64,000 nucleotides of DNA from Allium sativum. Lineage: Eukaryota > Streptophyta > Magnoliopsida > Asparagales > Amaryllidaceae. Below are positions 1 to 10,320 of the stretch, piece after piece. The first letter of the stretch is position 1. Each line of letters starts with the position of its first letter. A program made the translations under genes and the position numbers. A model generated the notes under the pieces. The model made no database searches. It was not told the DNA's origin and worked only from the letters and a program-made list of their open reading frames with translations. The stretch spans positions 768,050,552 through 768,114,551 of the forward strand of contig CM060918.1 in NCBI GenBank assembly GCA_030737875.1. The letters run 5' to 3'.

Positions 1-900
1 GTGTATGTTGCATACTTAAGTAGCTTTCTCAAGAAGGTGTGGGGCCTTGGGGCACCCAAATGTTTACTTTGTTGTGAGGAGGGAGACCATGCATATAGAC
101 CACACACGCGCGCGCCGTCCGTCCGACCGACCGAACCGGGCCGGGCCAGGTACGGGTACGGGTTTCGGGTTCGGGTCAAATGAGAAATAATTTTTGACCG
201 GAATATATTAGTGATAAACGGGCCAAAACTGGGCCCATTACGGATCCGAAAGAATATTGGGACAGAAAGAAAACCTGTCGACAGGCCAAATTCAACCAGT
301 CGACCGAATTTTTCTCTATTTGATATCGGTCGACCGGTGATATTGACCTGTCGACCGATTTCAGTAAAATGGGGTGCGACGTTTCAAATTGAAACAGATG
401 TGACTGTCGCAAACAGTCATGACGCTTCGCTGAAAAGACATCTCCTTTGGTCTGCTATAAATAGCGACGCCCAGAAACGTTGCAAAGTACCAAAAAAATC
501 TTATCTTCTTCTTCCTTCGATCTGCAACGCCATTAAAGCGTTACAATAACGCTGTTTCGTCTGTAACACCTCTGTGGTGTTGCAAATTCCTGAAAAACGT
601 TGCAGATTCTTCTTCTTCTCTTTGTTCTTCGCACTACTTGCATCATCAGAAACATATATTCAGAGTGTTCTTGGTCGGATCAAAATCGTACAAATTTTGA
701 ATCCGATAACGCTGTTTCAAGGCTTCATTGAATCCTGAAGTCAATAGTTCGTTAACCCGTTTGTACCTGGTGGGTTGAACTATTGTCTGAAAGAATTTGC
801 TCCGCAAATCCTTGAAGTCAGAAGTACGGCAGATTCTACTCCTCCAAAAGCGTCTCAAACCACAAAAAATCCCCAACACGACTGACATAGTATCGAGTTG
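1..900 (+). repeat. LTR-like remnant with TATA box (retrotransposon promoter region)
   Basis: No conserved protein is visible here. The stretch has the build of a plant copia LTR: a GC-rich U3 with CGGGT-type runs near 130-175, a cluster of GTCGAC-centred palindromes at 274-357, a TATA box (TATAAATA) at 456-463, and then a T/C-rich transcribed leader. No matching second LTR, primer site or polypurine tract could be found, and the left edge is cut by the window. The GTCGAC palindromes also occur in the Sirevirus-type LTR at 7,399. It could instead be unrelated promoter-like DNA. Confidence 0.4.
456..463 (+). promoter_or_regulatory. TATA box of the LTR-like remnant
   Basis: TATAAATA about 100 bp downstream of a cluster of short palindromes and followed by a pyrimidine-rich leader. 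This is the arrangement seen in the better-defined LTRs of this window. The inference rests on position and sequence only. Confidence 0.4.
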
Positions 901-1261
901 CAGTATTTGGTTTCAGTAATCTAAACTACTTTCTGGTTTGCTTGATCCACGTTATGGGTGGTTCATTTTTTTTAATTTTATCGTCTTTAAAGCTCGTTAT
1001 CGAATTAGCATAAATGTACATTTTTGCAACTGTAGATGTGAATGCTGGTGCAAGCATCTTGCTGCATTCAACAAGGGCGAATTAGTACTACTGCAACACC
1101 TGATAAGGTAATGTTACCATCTTAGTTCCACATCGAAAAAATATTGGTGAATAATTCTGCACAAATATTTTAGTCCTCACATGATTAATAGCCTGAGCTT
1201 ATGATCAAATGAGGGCATTACGGTGATGGAACACTGGGTTGTGTTATTGGAATTGGACACA

Positions 1262-1800
1262 TTGTGCAATTATCTGCTCTGTTTTCCGTTTTGATTCAAT
1301 TCATTTGCTTATTTTGATTCACCAATTTTAGATATACGCAGCAGTAGATACATCATGTTTCTCTCTTCAGAATACAATGCTTTGCTTATGCGGCGGAGCG
1401 GACATCATTTATGATATACTGTCATAATTTACATTGAATAACTTGCCTTAGAAATAATTATTTTTTAATGATGCCTATGTTGACATCGCTGCTGCACTTA
1501 CAAAAGTGACCACCTTCCATCCCCCCTGGTTCTTTTCCCATGTTATGGTTACAATCTGCTTGCTAAAATACTCAATGTTAATTTTCTGTTTTGATTCGCT
1601 TATTTATTTCAGCTTACTAGATCCATCCACTTTGGATGTTCACAGCAGTAAATTCATATCATATATCTCTTCAGAATATGATGCTTTATGATATATTATC
1701 GTTGCTCGCATTGAACTACAGAACTTAAAAGGAATTGCTTTTGATGATATGTATTGCTGATATGACTTCTGAACTTACAAAAACTACCACGTTCTTCAAT
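1262..1800. repeat. Imperfect direct duplication of about 0.25 kb
   Basis: Two diverged copies, roughly 1,262-1,500 and 1,545-1,800, share blocks such as tgttttgattc, cagcagta, ctcttcagaata, gatgcttta and cttacaaaa in the same order. No reading frame is conserved between them. The surrounding DNA from about 900 to 2,500 shows no recognisable gene. A few places look like intron/exon borders (for example a pyrimidine run and gcag before 1,842), so a gene fragment carried by a transposon is possible but unproven. Confidence 0.4.
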
Positions 1801-2499
1801 AAGTCATTTAGTCTCGGATGCTTTTTTTTGTTGGATTGCAGGTGTATGGGAATTTTGCATTGCGGGTTCCACTTTAAGAGAAGGAATTCGTTAATAGTCT
1901 GTGATAAAACCAAAAAGTTGAGTAGTTGAATATCCTTTTGATCCCAAATGCCATCAATGCCTGAGGTACATACAAATGTAGAGGAACTGCACTAGCAGCG
2001 CTAAAATAATTTTAGTGTTGATTATACATCTGAATTTGTATTTTAAAATCCAATTTTGTTGATTACTTATAACTATGAGTTTCAATGTATAGAAGATTTT
2101 TTTTTTCTCCTTTTGATGATCGCTTTAGAACTTGTTAGCATTTGATGTATTGGATATTTTTATCTTAAAAAATAAATGTTACAACAATTTTTTTAAATAG
2201 TATGGGTTCTACACTATAGTTTCTTTAGTATTATAGCCGTGGACATTTTTCAGCAAATAGTTTATTCATATCACTTTGCATGTTGGGCTGATTTCGTAAT
2301 CTTTTTTTCTGGACTTGTAGACTTTTAATGGCTTCTCTCATGGCTTCATAGATTTTGAAATCATCTTTGGACTTGTGAACTTTCTCCTTGGATTTGGCTT
2401 GGAGATCTTGACACTTGGCCTTTTACTTGGGCTCTCTTGGCCGATAAAACATCATCCTAGAGTCTTGGACACTGGACATGACTTGTTGGCTCTAAGCAA

Positions 2500-2660
2500 A
2501 GAATTCGCTATTGCTAAAACTTGACTTTGTAATCATAAAGATTGTACTTGTAACCATATAGTATAAATTACAAAGTTACATCAAAGTGGATGCAGACGCA
2601 CTTGCCGAACCACTATAAATCTCTGGTGTTATTTACTTTTTCTGCACATTATGTCTAAAT
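2500..2660 (+). repeat. Copia-type LTR U5 remnant
   Basis: The block containing caaagtggatg, then accactataaatctctg, then gtgttatttac matches in order and spacing the U5 end of the copia LTRs at 36,380-36,450 and 53,045-53,105 (caaagtggatg or caaagtggacg, an accac or gccac block, aaatccctgtg, gatttac). No element body follows, so this is a decayed or solo LTR end. The rest of 2,661-3,072 shows nothing recognisable. Confidence 0.4.
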
Positions 2661-3459
2661 ATTCTAGCCTTTACCAATAAAGCTACAACATCCTTTGAGA
2701 TTGAACCAGTATTAATATGTGGAAGTAGCGCTTTCTCTGTAGTTGGTCTTTAATTGAGATAGAGACTTATTGACCAATCTATGAAAACACATAAAAAATC
2801 AAAAGTAATATTTATATGCATACAATAAGATAAGATATGAGCATGAAAATAAATACTTTCACATGTTAATCAAAAACCCGTACACTTATTTTTATTCGTT
2901 CTTGAGTAAACAAAAAAGAAAAAATAAACTAGATAGGTTACTTTTAGTAGGAAACACGATTGCATTTAGCATATGCAACAATCTATTAAAGCTTTAGGTG
3001 TCCCTAATAGGATGTGTGATATCTTGTGAGAGATTTCATGGGATACTACCTACAAAATCCGAATGGTAATATGACGAATTGGTGCAGCTATATGATTGCA
3101 TCAAAAGGAAAATGAAAACTGTGGTCGCTGTCTCTTAAGTTGACAAAGACTCCTCTTATTACGGTTGTCACTTGTTAAGATCGATTGTTTTCAACCAACT
3201 TTTGGTGCAAGAATGAATAAAAAAATTTCTAGTTGAAATATAATTTTCCAATTACTATAATAAATAGAAGGTTAGAAATTTATATCAACCACATTTCCAC
3301 ACTTGAGACCATGTACCTAGTATTTTTTCTTCATTTTCACAATAATTGTTTTTCCTTTGATTGGACTAATGATTTTAAAATTCCTATATGGTTATAACCA
3401 CTTATGATCGATGTAGAAGCGTGATGCGTGGATCTAGAGTGTTTCTTGTGTAACATATG

Positions 3460-4259
3460 TGTTGTGAAAACTGCGCCTTTGCGGAAGCGTCCAGGATCTT
3501 CTCAACCCAATTACTTAAAGATGATTTCTATGGAAACAAACACAGATATGAAATCACACGCGCAAACACTAAATATTCCACCCAACCACCCTCTTTATTG
3601 ATTCTCAAAACGAATTTTGTTTACACACACTGGTTCAACAACCAACAATAGACAAACTACAAGAATCAATAACCTTATTGAGAAAGGGAAAGAATATCTA
3701 GATGACTAACACTCTTTGTTGGAGAAGGAGAACAATGAAGAATGACAACTAAGCCTTGGATTAACTGGAGGCACCAATCATCTCTAGGGCACCAAGCCCT
3801 AGAGGCACGCAACCGCCACTCTATTCGGTCATGAACCCTTGCTTTTAATCCAACCCTAGATGCTGGCTTTATAGGAGAATAGAAGGCCTAGGCAAATACC
3901 CAATTTGCCCCTTCATTACTTGCAGAATAAGTCACAGAAAAGACCAAGTCAAAAACGCAGAAAAACCCGTTAGACGTCTGACCCAGATTGGTCAGACGTC
4001 TGTCCCTGCTATCGGATTACAATCCCTGACAGGTCAGACATCTGACCCAGATTGGTCAGACGTCTGTCCACACTCTCGGACTTCAGATCCCTGTAGGCAC
4101 AGACGTCTGACCAAACTCCCTCAAATGTCTATGCTGAAGCAGAGCACACAACTGCTCTTCCTTGCCTTCTTTCTGCCGCTGCTCCATCTCCTCTAACGCC
4201 TAACACATCCACGCGTCGTCTCCATCAACATATGTGATTTCATGTCACAAATCACAACA
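3460..4259 (-). repeat. 3' LTR of the mini LTR element
   Basis: TG...CA bounded, about 800 bp, nearly the same as 5,061-5,861. It carries several CAGACGTCTG-type palindromes (for example 3,993-4,002 and 4,057-4,066). A TATAAA on the minus strand (3,868-3,873) is a candidate promoter. Confidence 0.85.
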
Positions 4260-5060
4260 CTCCACCTTGATATGAAATCGCATCACATCAAACGATCTTC
4301 CAATACATAAGTCATATAGCTCTTTCAACGACACCTTCTCTCAATTAAAACCAACCTCGATTTCCAGGCAACGAGATACACCCCACCTGTTCCGAGTACA
4401 GGGAGTCAATTGATTTCAGGGCAACAATCACACCCAGTCGATTTGAAAGGACTACGACCACACCTCAATTACAAACACAACTCACCGCCTGCAAAAGATG
4501 CATCTACCACCTGAGTTGCACCGTGCATAAACCAACGGTCTAAAAGTGCTTGCAATTCCACAGCGACACCCGTCTACCACTTGACCTGAGCTCCTACTTC
4601 GATCATCCCGGATCCCTCGAGCATCATCCACGTGAAGACCCCTGTCGAACACATCAGCAGTGACCAAATTAACCTCTCCACCTTACTGTGGACTAGGTTC
4701 TTCAACCATTACTCGCCTTCCACATCGACACCCGTCTACCACTTGACTTGAGCTCCTTCCTCGATCAATCCTAATCCCTCGAGCATCATCAACGTGAAGA
4801 CCCCTGTCGAAAACATGAACCGAATCACCAAGGTACAGGCAAATCAAATCAATTGCCAACATCTTCGTCTTCTTCCATCTTCCCTCATCCACATCAGAGG
4901 GCTTCTCTTCATCTCCATCAACCAAACCATTGAGGCCTTCAAATCCCCAATCGAAATTAGTCATCACCAGCAGCGCCATCATATCCAACATAAAAAAATC
5001 AATTAATTTTCCAATCCAAAATCACTCTAAGCTTTGCGATGATCTAGCTCTGATACCAAC
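4260..5060 (-). other. Interior of the mini LTR element, non-coding with an internal duplication
   Basis: No gag, protease, integrase or reverse transcriptase motif is visible on either strand. The interior holds a direct duplication of about 85 bp (about 4,568-4,655 and 4,728-4,815) sharing acacccgtctaccacttgac, tgagctcct, ccctcgagcatcatc and cgtgaagacccctgtcgaa. Short open frames across it look incidental, although one minus-strand frame is kept across both duplicate copies (residues DRGLHVDDARGIR). Confidence 0.7.
5041..5060 (-). other. Primer-binding site of the mini LTR element
   Basis: On the minus strand this reads GTTGGTATCAGAGCTAGATC. It contains TGGTATCAGAG, complementary to the 3' end of plant initiator tRNA-Met, and sits immediately inside the 5' LTR. 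Confidence 0.85.
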
Positions 5061-5861
5061 TGTTGTGAAAACTGCGCCTTTGTGGAAGCGTCCAGGATCT
5101 TCTCCACCCAATTACTTAAAGATGATTTCTATGGAAACAAACACAGATATGAAATCACACGTGCAAACTCAAAATATTCCACTCAACCACCCTCTTTATT
5201 GATTCTCAAAACGAATTTTGTTTACACACACTGGTTCAACAACCAACAATAAACAAACTACAACAATCAATAACCTTATTGAGAAAGGGAAAGAATATCT
5301 AGATGACTAACACTCTTTGTTGGAGAAGGAGAACAATGAAGTACGACGGCTAAGCCTTGGATTAACTGGAGGCACCAATCATCTCTAGGGCACCAAGCCC
5401 TAGAGGCACGCAGTCGCCACTCTATTCGATCATGAACCCATGCTTTTAATCCAACCCTAGATGCTGGCTTTATAGGAGAATAGAAGGCCTAGGAAAATAC
5501 CCAATTTGGCCCTTCATTAGTTGCAGAATAAGTCAAAGAGAAGACCAAGTCAAAAACGCAGAAAAACCCGCTTAGACGTCTGACCCAGATTGGTCAGACG
5601 TCTGTCCCTGCTCTCGGATTACAATCCCTGATAGGTCAGACGTCTGACCAAGATTGGTCAGACGTCTGTCCACAATCTCGAACTTCGGATCCCTGAAGGC
5701 ACAGACGTCTGACCAAACTCCCTCAGACGCCTGTGCTGAAGCAGAGCACACAACTGCTCTTCCTTGCCTTCTTTCTGCCGCTGCTCCATCTCCTCTAACG
5801 TCTAGCACATCCACGCCTCGTCTCCATTAACATATGTGATTTCATATCACAAATCACAACA
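5061..5861 (-). repeat. 5' LTR of the mini LTR element
   Basis: Partner of 3,460-4,259, with the same ends (TGTTGTG...CACAACA). Scattered differences by eye suggest a moderately old insertion. CAGACGTCTG-type palindromes lie between about 5,574 and 5,735. Confidence 0.85.
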
Positions 5862-7121
5862 ATATGAATGACAATGAAAAGAAATATGAGTGATGATGAA
5901 TTGATTCAAAATCTTTACAAGTTTGTCTACCGAAGTAATTTAAGCTGTGTTTGGTTTGAAAATGATAAAGGGTGGAAATCGATCTATTTGAGAAACTGTA
6001 TTAACGTATAAAATTAAAAATAACAACTTTTTCCCACATTTTGGAGAAATATCAAAGCTACCTTCTTACCTATAATGGAAACTTGGATTTCAAAATCCTT
6101 CTCTTCTTTCATGTCATTTGACCTATATATTCAAAATGCAGACACAACTCATTTTCAAACTGAACACCACTTTAATTTTCTAAAAAAATTGAAATGTTTT
6201 AGAGCATTTGATTAACTGAAAGAAAGAGTAGCAATATTTTGGAAATAAATAATTGAACTGATGCAGCTATATTAATGCACTGGAAAAAAAATTGGAAACT
6301 ATGGCCACAATCTCTTAAGTTGACAAGGACTCATCTTATTATGGTTGTCGCTTGTTAAAATCCATTGTTTTCAACCTACTTTTGGTGCAAGAATTATAAA
6401 AACTTTCTAGTTGAAATATAATTTTCCAATTACCGTAATCACTAGACGGTTAGACATTCATATCAACCGCGTTTCCATACTTAAGAACATGTACCCAGTT
6501 TTTCTTCATTTTCACAATAATTGTTTTTTCCTTTGACTGGACTAATGATATTAAAAACCTTATATGGTTATAACCATTTATGAATCGATGTACAAGTGTG
6601 AAGCGTGGATCTAAAGTGTTTCTTGTGTCACATATGACTGGCGATGAAAAGATATACGAGTGATAATGAAAAGTGTAGAACGTTGATTCAAAGTCTTTAC
6701 AAGTTTGTCTGCCAAAGTAATTTAAGTTGTTTTTGGTTTGAAAATGAGAAAGGGTGGAAAGCGGTTTAGTTGAGATACTATATTAACATATAAAGTTAAA
6801 AATAACAACTTTTTCCCACATTTCGGAGAAATACCAAAGCTACCTTCTTCACTCACATTCTCACCTACATTGGAAACTTGGATTTTCCAAATTCTCCTCC
6901 TCTTTCATGTCATTTGACCTATATATTCAAAATGCAGACACAAAACTCATTTTCAAATTGAACACCACTTTAAATTTCTAAAAATTTTAATGTTTTAGAG
7001 CATTTGATTAACTGAATGAAAGAGTAGCAATATTTTAGAAATAAATAATTGATTTTGAATGTTAAATGAATGATATTTATGAAGTTCGAAAGCCTTCTCT
7101 TATGTATGTGTGTGTATGTAT

Positions 7122-7123
<2 letters not shown>

Positions 7124-7185
<62 letters not shown>
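7124..7185. repeat. (TA)n microsatellite
   Basis: About 31 uninterrupted TA units, followed by a GT/GC-rich stretch (gcgtgtgcgtgtgttcg). It sits just after the second copy of the tandem duplication. Sequence from 7,186 to 7,398 shows no other feature. Confidence 0.95.
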
Positions 7186-7188
<3 letters not shown>

Positions 7189-8002
7189 TGTGCGTGTGTT
7201 CGAGTGCGTGTGTATGTTCGCACACATAAATTAGAATAAGTTTCTAGGATAATACTTCAAAATATTTGGTTTCAAGGACAAAGGATTTTAAAAAGATAAT
7301 ATTTAAGTTCAATTTTCATTTATAAATAAAATAATTTGTTTTATCTTTTGTCTGTTAAACTAATTATTCTGAAGGACATTCCTAAAATTAGTCTATAGTG
7401 TTGAGAATGTTGATACACAAGATTTTGATTAATGACAACATAGAAATAGAGATCATTGACGAGCTGAATTCACATTTATCAAAGTGGAAATCAATAAAGA
7501 TCATAGTGAAGATCAATGGAAATCATGACATGGAGCTAAGATTATATATATGTAGGTATGGAGTCGTGTTAGATTTATGTTAAAATCTATCCTCAAAGTA
7601 TAACACGAATGCACAAAACAATTTAGAAACTGAAATTAGCTGGGGCTGAAATCTGTATATTTGAGGAATTGAAAAGACACAGAAAAAGCCCAAACGGTCC
7701 AGGCTTCGACCGGGAAAGAGTGCAGAGTGATATAGACTGTGGACCGAGGTCCTCTGGTCCACAGCAAGAAAACGGTCGACCGCCCAAAAAGGACCTATCG
7801 ACCGGTCCTATTGTCTTTTGTGCGTAACGGCTATTTTTTCAAATTCCTGTCACCTGTTAATTTCGACCTGTCGACCTTTTTTCTTGCTGTAATTTTTCTG
7901 AAAGGATGCTTCTTTTTGTGAAGAGATTTCTATTCAATTTCAAGAGAAATGGACATAACTCTTTATAGAAACTCTTCATGAAGGAATGCAACTATTCTAC
8001 AC

Positions 8003-8010
8003 TATAAATA
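8003..8010 (+). promoter_or_regulatory. LTR TATA box
   Basis: TATAAATA inside the 5' LTR about 600 bp from its start. The identical box lies in the 3' LTR at 10,925-10,932. It probably directs transcription of the element. Confidence 0.6.
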
Positions 8011-8291
8011 GACTTGAAATCATACTTTCAAATCACCGAATCTTCTTCTATTTTCTGATCTTAACTCTATACTCTCTTGCATTCTAAAAGCTCTCTCAAA
8101 TATTCAATACTTGTTGAATCCTTGAATCAGTTTTATATCATTTGATTCAACAAGCAATCTTTCTTCCTTAAATCTTTGCATTCAAATCATATACTTGAGG
8201 ATAAGATTATAGGAAGGGTGCATTCAATCGTTGGCAAATCAGTGTTGAAAGAAGAACACAATCAGAAGTCAAACTCTTGTAATTGTCCTGT

Positions 8292-8406
8292 GTGGGTAAG
8301 CTTGTAGCCCGTGAAATCAAGTGGGTAAGCTTGTGGCCCGTGAAATCAAGTGGGTAAGCTTGTAGCCCGTGAAATCAAGTGGGTAAACTTGTAGCCCGTA
8401 AATCAA
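8292..8406 (+). repeat. 29-bp minisatellite inside the LTR, four units
   Basis: Units start at 8,292, 8,321, 8,350 and 8,379 and read gtgggtaagcttgtagcccg followed by tgaaatcaa. Unit 2 has tggcccg, and unit 4 has taaactt and is one base short. The same array with the same variants is present in the other LTR (11,214-11,328), so it predates this insertion. Confidence 0.9.
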
Positions 8407-8679
8407 GTAGTTGTGAACCTGTTCCTCCGGGTGAAGCGAGGGTGTTGTTTAGTGAAAAGCCGAAGAGAAGCTTCGGGACTGGACGTAGGACTGGAGGTCC
8501 GAACCAGTATAAAAATCCTGGTGTCGTTACTCTACTCTACTTTACTTTACTGCACTTATAATTATTTGTGATATATATATTGTTTGCGAATATTTATTCG
8601 CATAACTATTGAATAGCTTAAATTATCACATACATTCCGCATAGCCATATTATAGATCGTGCACACTCGACTTTTCAAT

Positions 8680-8692
8680 TGGTATCAGAGCC
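8680..8692 (+). other. Primer-binding site of the Sirevirus-type element
   Basis: TGGTATCAGAGCC two bases inside the 5' LTR, complementary to the 3' end of plant initiator tRNA-Met. Confidence 0.9.
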
Positions 8693-8812
8693 TGGTGTTC
8701 TAGAGATCGTAACAACATCCTAGAACAAATGGCAATATAGAAATCTAGTCAAGGCATTAGAAAGTGGAAGAGCAACAAAGCTGAATCAAGAGAGCAAGGA
8801 AGCAAATGTCTC

Positions 8813-9862
8813 ATGGCTAAAGTCAGATCACAATCGGTATGTGTAGATTCATTATTTAAAGATCTTTTGTTAGACCATGAAAAATTATTGAAACTCCATA
8901 CAGTCGTTTTAGCTATGTCAAAAAAGTACAAGGAAGAAAATTCCAAATTAAAAGAAGAAAACAATCGTTTGGTAAAACAAGCCAAATGTTTTGAAGACAC
9001 CTTAGAAGAGCTTGTTTCTCAAAAAGATTTCCTTCAAAAAGAAAATGAGCAACTAGAAGATAAAAACAATGTTCTTTTAAAGGAAATCGATCTTTTGCAA
9101 AATAGAAATATATCATTAGAAGATTCTTTAAATAATTCTAGTTCTTTAATTTCGTCTCTTGAAAAAGAGAATGGAGCTTTAACTGAAAAGAATTTAGAAC
9201 TATCTAAAGAATGTGAGTTTTTAAAGGTGAATAATAATATTTTGCAAAATGAAATTTCTGACTCAAAAGAAAATTTTGAAAAGTTACAATCTTCCTTTGA
9301 TAATTCAGAATCTCAAATTTTAGGTCTCAAAACTGAGAATGGTACTTTAAAAAGGAAAAATTCTGAATTAAATAAGGAAATTGATGATTTAAAGAATAAC
9401 AAAATTTCTTTTGAAAATGTCAATAGCGACTTTGGAAATAAATTTGATAGAAGTGCAAATAAGTTCGCAAAATTTAATAAAGGTCAAAATGATTTAAATA
9501 TGATTTTATCTAGATCTCGACCTTTACATGACAAAAGTGGTTTAGGATATAATAAAACTAGTCTTAGAAATAGTACTAGATATGCTTTCATGTACAATAA
9601 AAATATTACTGCTAGTACTAATGCTCATCCTAGATCCAATTATTATAGAAATTCGAATACTTCTATGACTAGAGATCTGTATAATAGATCTAGAAGTACG
9701 AAAAGGAATATCAATAAAGATTACTTAAGTATTTGGGTTCCTGTAAGTTGGAAAAACAGAGAAAAATATATCGATGATTATTTTGATTCGGTAGTTAATA
9801 ACCAAAATTTTATCTTTAAAGGTTCCGTTAAGCCCTCTTGGGTATGGTTACCTTCCATCTAA
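8813..9862 (+). CDS. C-terminal part of Sirevirus-like Gag, coiled-coil protein
   Basis: A 349-residue open frame. Residues about 18-200 are a long heptad-rich coiled coil (repeated KEEN, LEKEN, LKTEN-type blocks). Then come KFNKGQNDLNMILSRSRPL and DKSGLGYN, which fit the Sirevirus Gag tail that normally follows the zinc knuckle. An Arg/Asn/Ser-rich tail follows. The normal N-terminal Gag fold and CCHC knuckle are missing. An upstream in-frame ATG at 8,729 is stopped at codon 4 (TAG), so I chose the ATG at 8,813, which follows a CLMAK motif reminiscent of the family's post-knuckle sequence. A one-frame slip near 9,840 separates it from GPKQSKWVPK, the motif usually found just before the protease. 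It probably could self-assemble but cannot bind RNA through a knuckle. Whether it is translated is unknown. Confidence 0.7.
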   Translation: MAKVRSQSVCVDSLFKDLLLDHEKLLKLHTVVLAMSKKYKEENSKLKEENNRLVKQAKCFEDTLEELVSQKDFLQKENEQLEDKNNVLLKEIDLLQNRNISLEDSLNNSSSLISSLEKENGALTEKNLELSKECEFLKVNNNILQNEISDSKENFEKLQSSFDNSESQILGLKTENGTLKRKNSELNKEIDDLKNNKISFENVNSDFGNKFDRSANKFAKFNKGQNDLNMILSRSRPLHDKSGLGYNKTSLRNSTRYAFMYNKNITASTNAHPRSNYYRNSNTSMTRDLYNRSRSTKRNINKDYLSIWVPVSWKNREKYIDDYFDSVVNNQNFIFKGSVKPSWVWLPSI

Positions 9863-10029
9863 CCCATGGACCCAAACAAAGCAAGTGGGTACCAAAGTAT
9901 ATATATTCTACTTTTTTGCAGGTACACCACAATAAAAGGAAGGCGATTTTGATTTCTCCAAATGTCTCTGAAAGCAAAATTCAGTTTATCAAATTGCACA
10001 TGATCCAATATCTCCCGAAGGTACTTTAA
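9838..10029 (+). pseudogene. Frame-shifted remainder of the Gag/protease linker
   Basis: In another frame, directly after the Gag tail, lies GPKQSKWVPK. It resembles the conserved linker between Gag and protease of Sirevirus-type copia elements. Nothing of the protease (DSG motif) follows: the sequence passes into the non-coding polypurine region. This marks the deletion edge that removed pol. Confidence 0.55.
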
Positions 10030-10084
10030 TTTATGTCTTATGTTCGATTACTGTTCAATCATGATGTTTATTCTTTTTAATCGA

Positions 10085-10320
10085 TGACAAAGGGGGAGAA
10101 ATATGCATATATATATATATTCATGTATCATATAAATATTCATTTTATATGCACTAACATTTTGTTACAGGAAACAGTAAGTTTTTATTATACTAACAAA
10201 ATGTGCAGAAAGCTTTTAGACAGGGGGAGATAAAAATATATAAGCATATATTCAGGGGGAGCTACTCAGTATCTCAAAAATATATGCAAGATGTTGTCAT
10301 CAATCAAAAAAAGGGGAGAA
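10085..10320 (+). other. Multiple polypurine-tract region before the 3' LTR
   Basis: GGGGGAG occurs near 10,090, 10,224 and 10,256, and GGGGAGAA at 10,313-10,320 directly abuts the 3' LTR. Repeated polypurine-tract copies ahead of the 3' LTR are a known trait of Sireviruses. The last tract is the likely primer for plus-strand DNA synthesis. A closely related module, on the minus strand, precedes the LTR at 61,151. Confidence 0.75.

Larger units (their letters stand above)
3460..5861 (-). mobile_element. Small non-autonomous LTR retrotransposon (TRIM/SMART-like), complete, minus strand
   Basis: Two direct repeats of about 800 bp (3,460-4,259 and 5,061-5,861) begin TGTTGTG and end CACAACA. They enclose an 801-bp interior with no gag or pol. 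A 5-bp target duplication, atatg, flanks it exactly (3,455-3,459 and 5,862-5,866). A primer site for initiator tRNA-Met (TTGGTATCAGAG on the minus strand) abuts the right LTR, and a polypurine tract (AAGGTGGAG on the minus strand) abuts the left LTR, so the element reads right to left. The same polypurine tract precedes the copia LTR at 52,417, which suggests mobilisation by copia-type machinery. LTRs are larger than in classical TRIMs. Confidence 0.85.
3073..7055. repeat. Two-copy tandem duplication (unit about 0.78 kb), first copy interrupted
   Basis: Copy A is 3,073-3,459 joined to 5,862-6,248. Copy B is 6,249 to about 7,055. Shared blocks in order include tcttaagttgacaa, ttttcaacc, cttttggtgcaagaat, ctagttgaaatataatttt, ggttataacca, gtggatcta, gtttcttgtgt, ctttacaagtttgtct and aacaactttttcccacatt. 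Differences are scattered, so the duplication is old. The mini LTR element at 3,460-5,861 lies in copy A only, so it arrived after the duplication. No coding potential is seen. Confidence 0.75.
7399..8677 (+). repeat. 5' LTR of the Gag-only Sirevirus-type element
   Basis: Begins TGTTGAGAATG and ends CGACTTTTCA. U3 carries CGGTCGACCG (7,773-7,782) and related GTCGAC motifs. A TATA box is at 8,003-8,010. A 29-bp direct repeat is present four times at 8,292-8,406. U5 contains gaaccagtataaaaatcc, and the reverse complement of a related block occurs in the minus-strand LTR at 60,098-61,151. Confidence 0.9.

Noticed and set aside
6970..7227. 85-codon minus-strand frame with a Tyr-Ile run
   Set aside because: Produced by the (TA)n microsatellite.
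7398..7583. 61-codon frame at the LTR start, repeated at 10,320
   Set aside because: Part of the LTR; identical in both copies for that reason, with no known motif.
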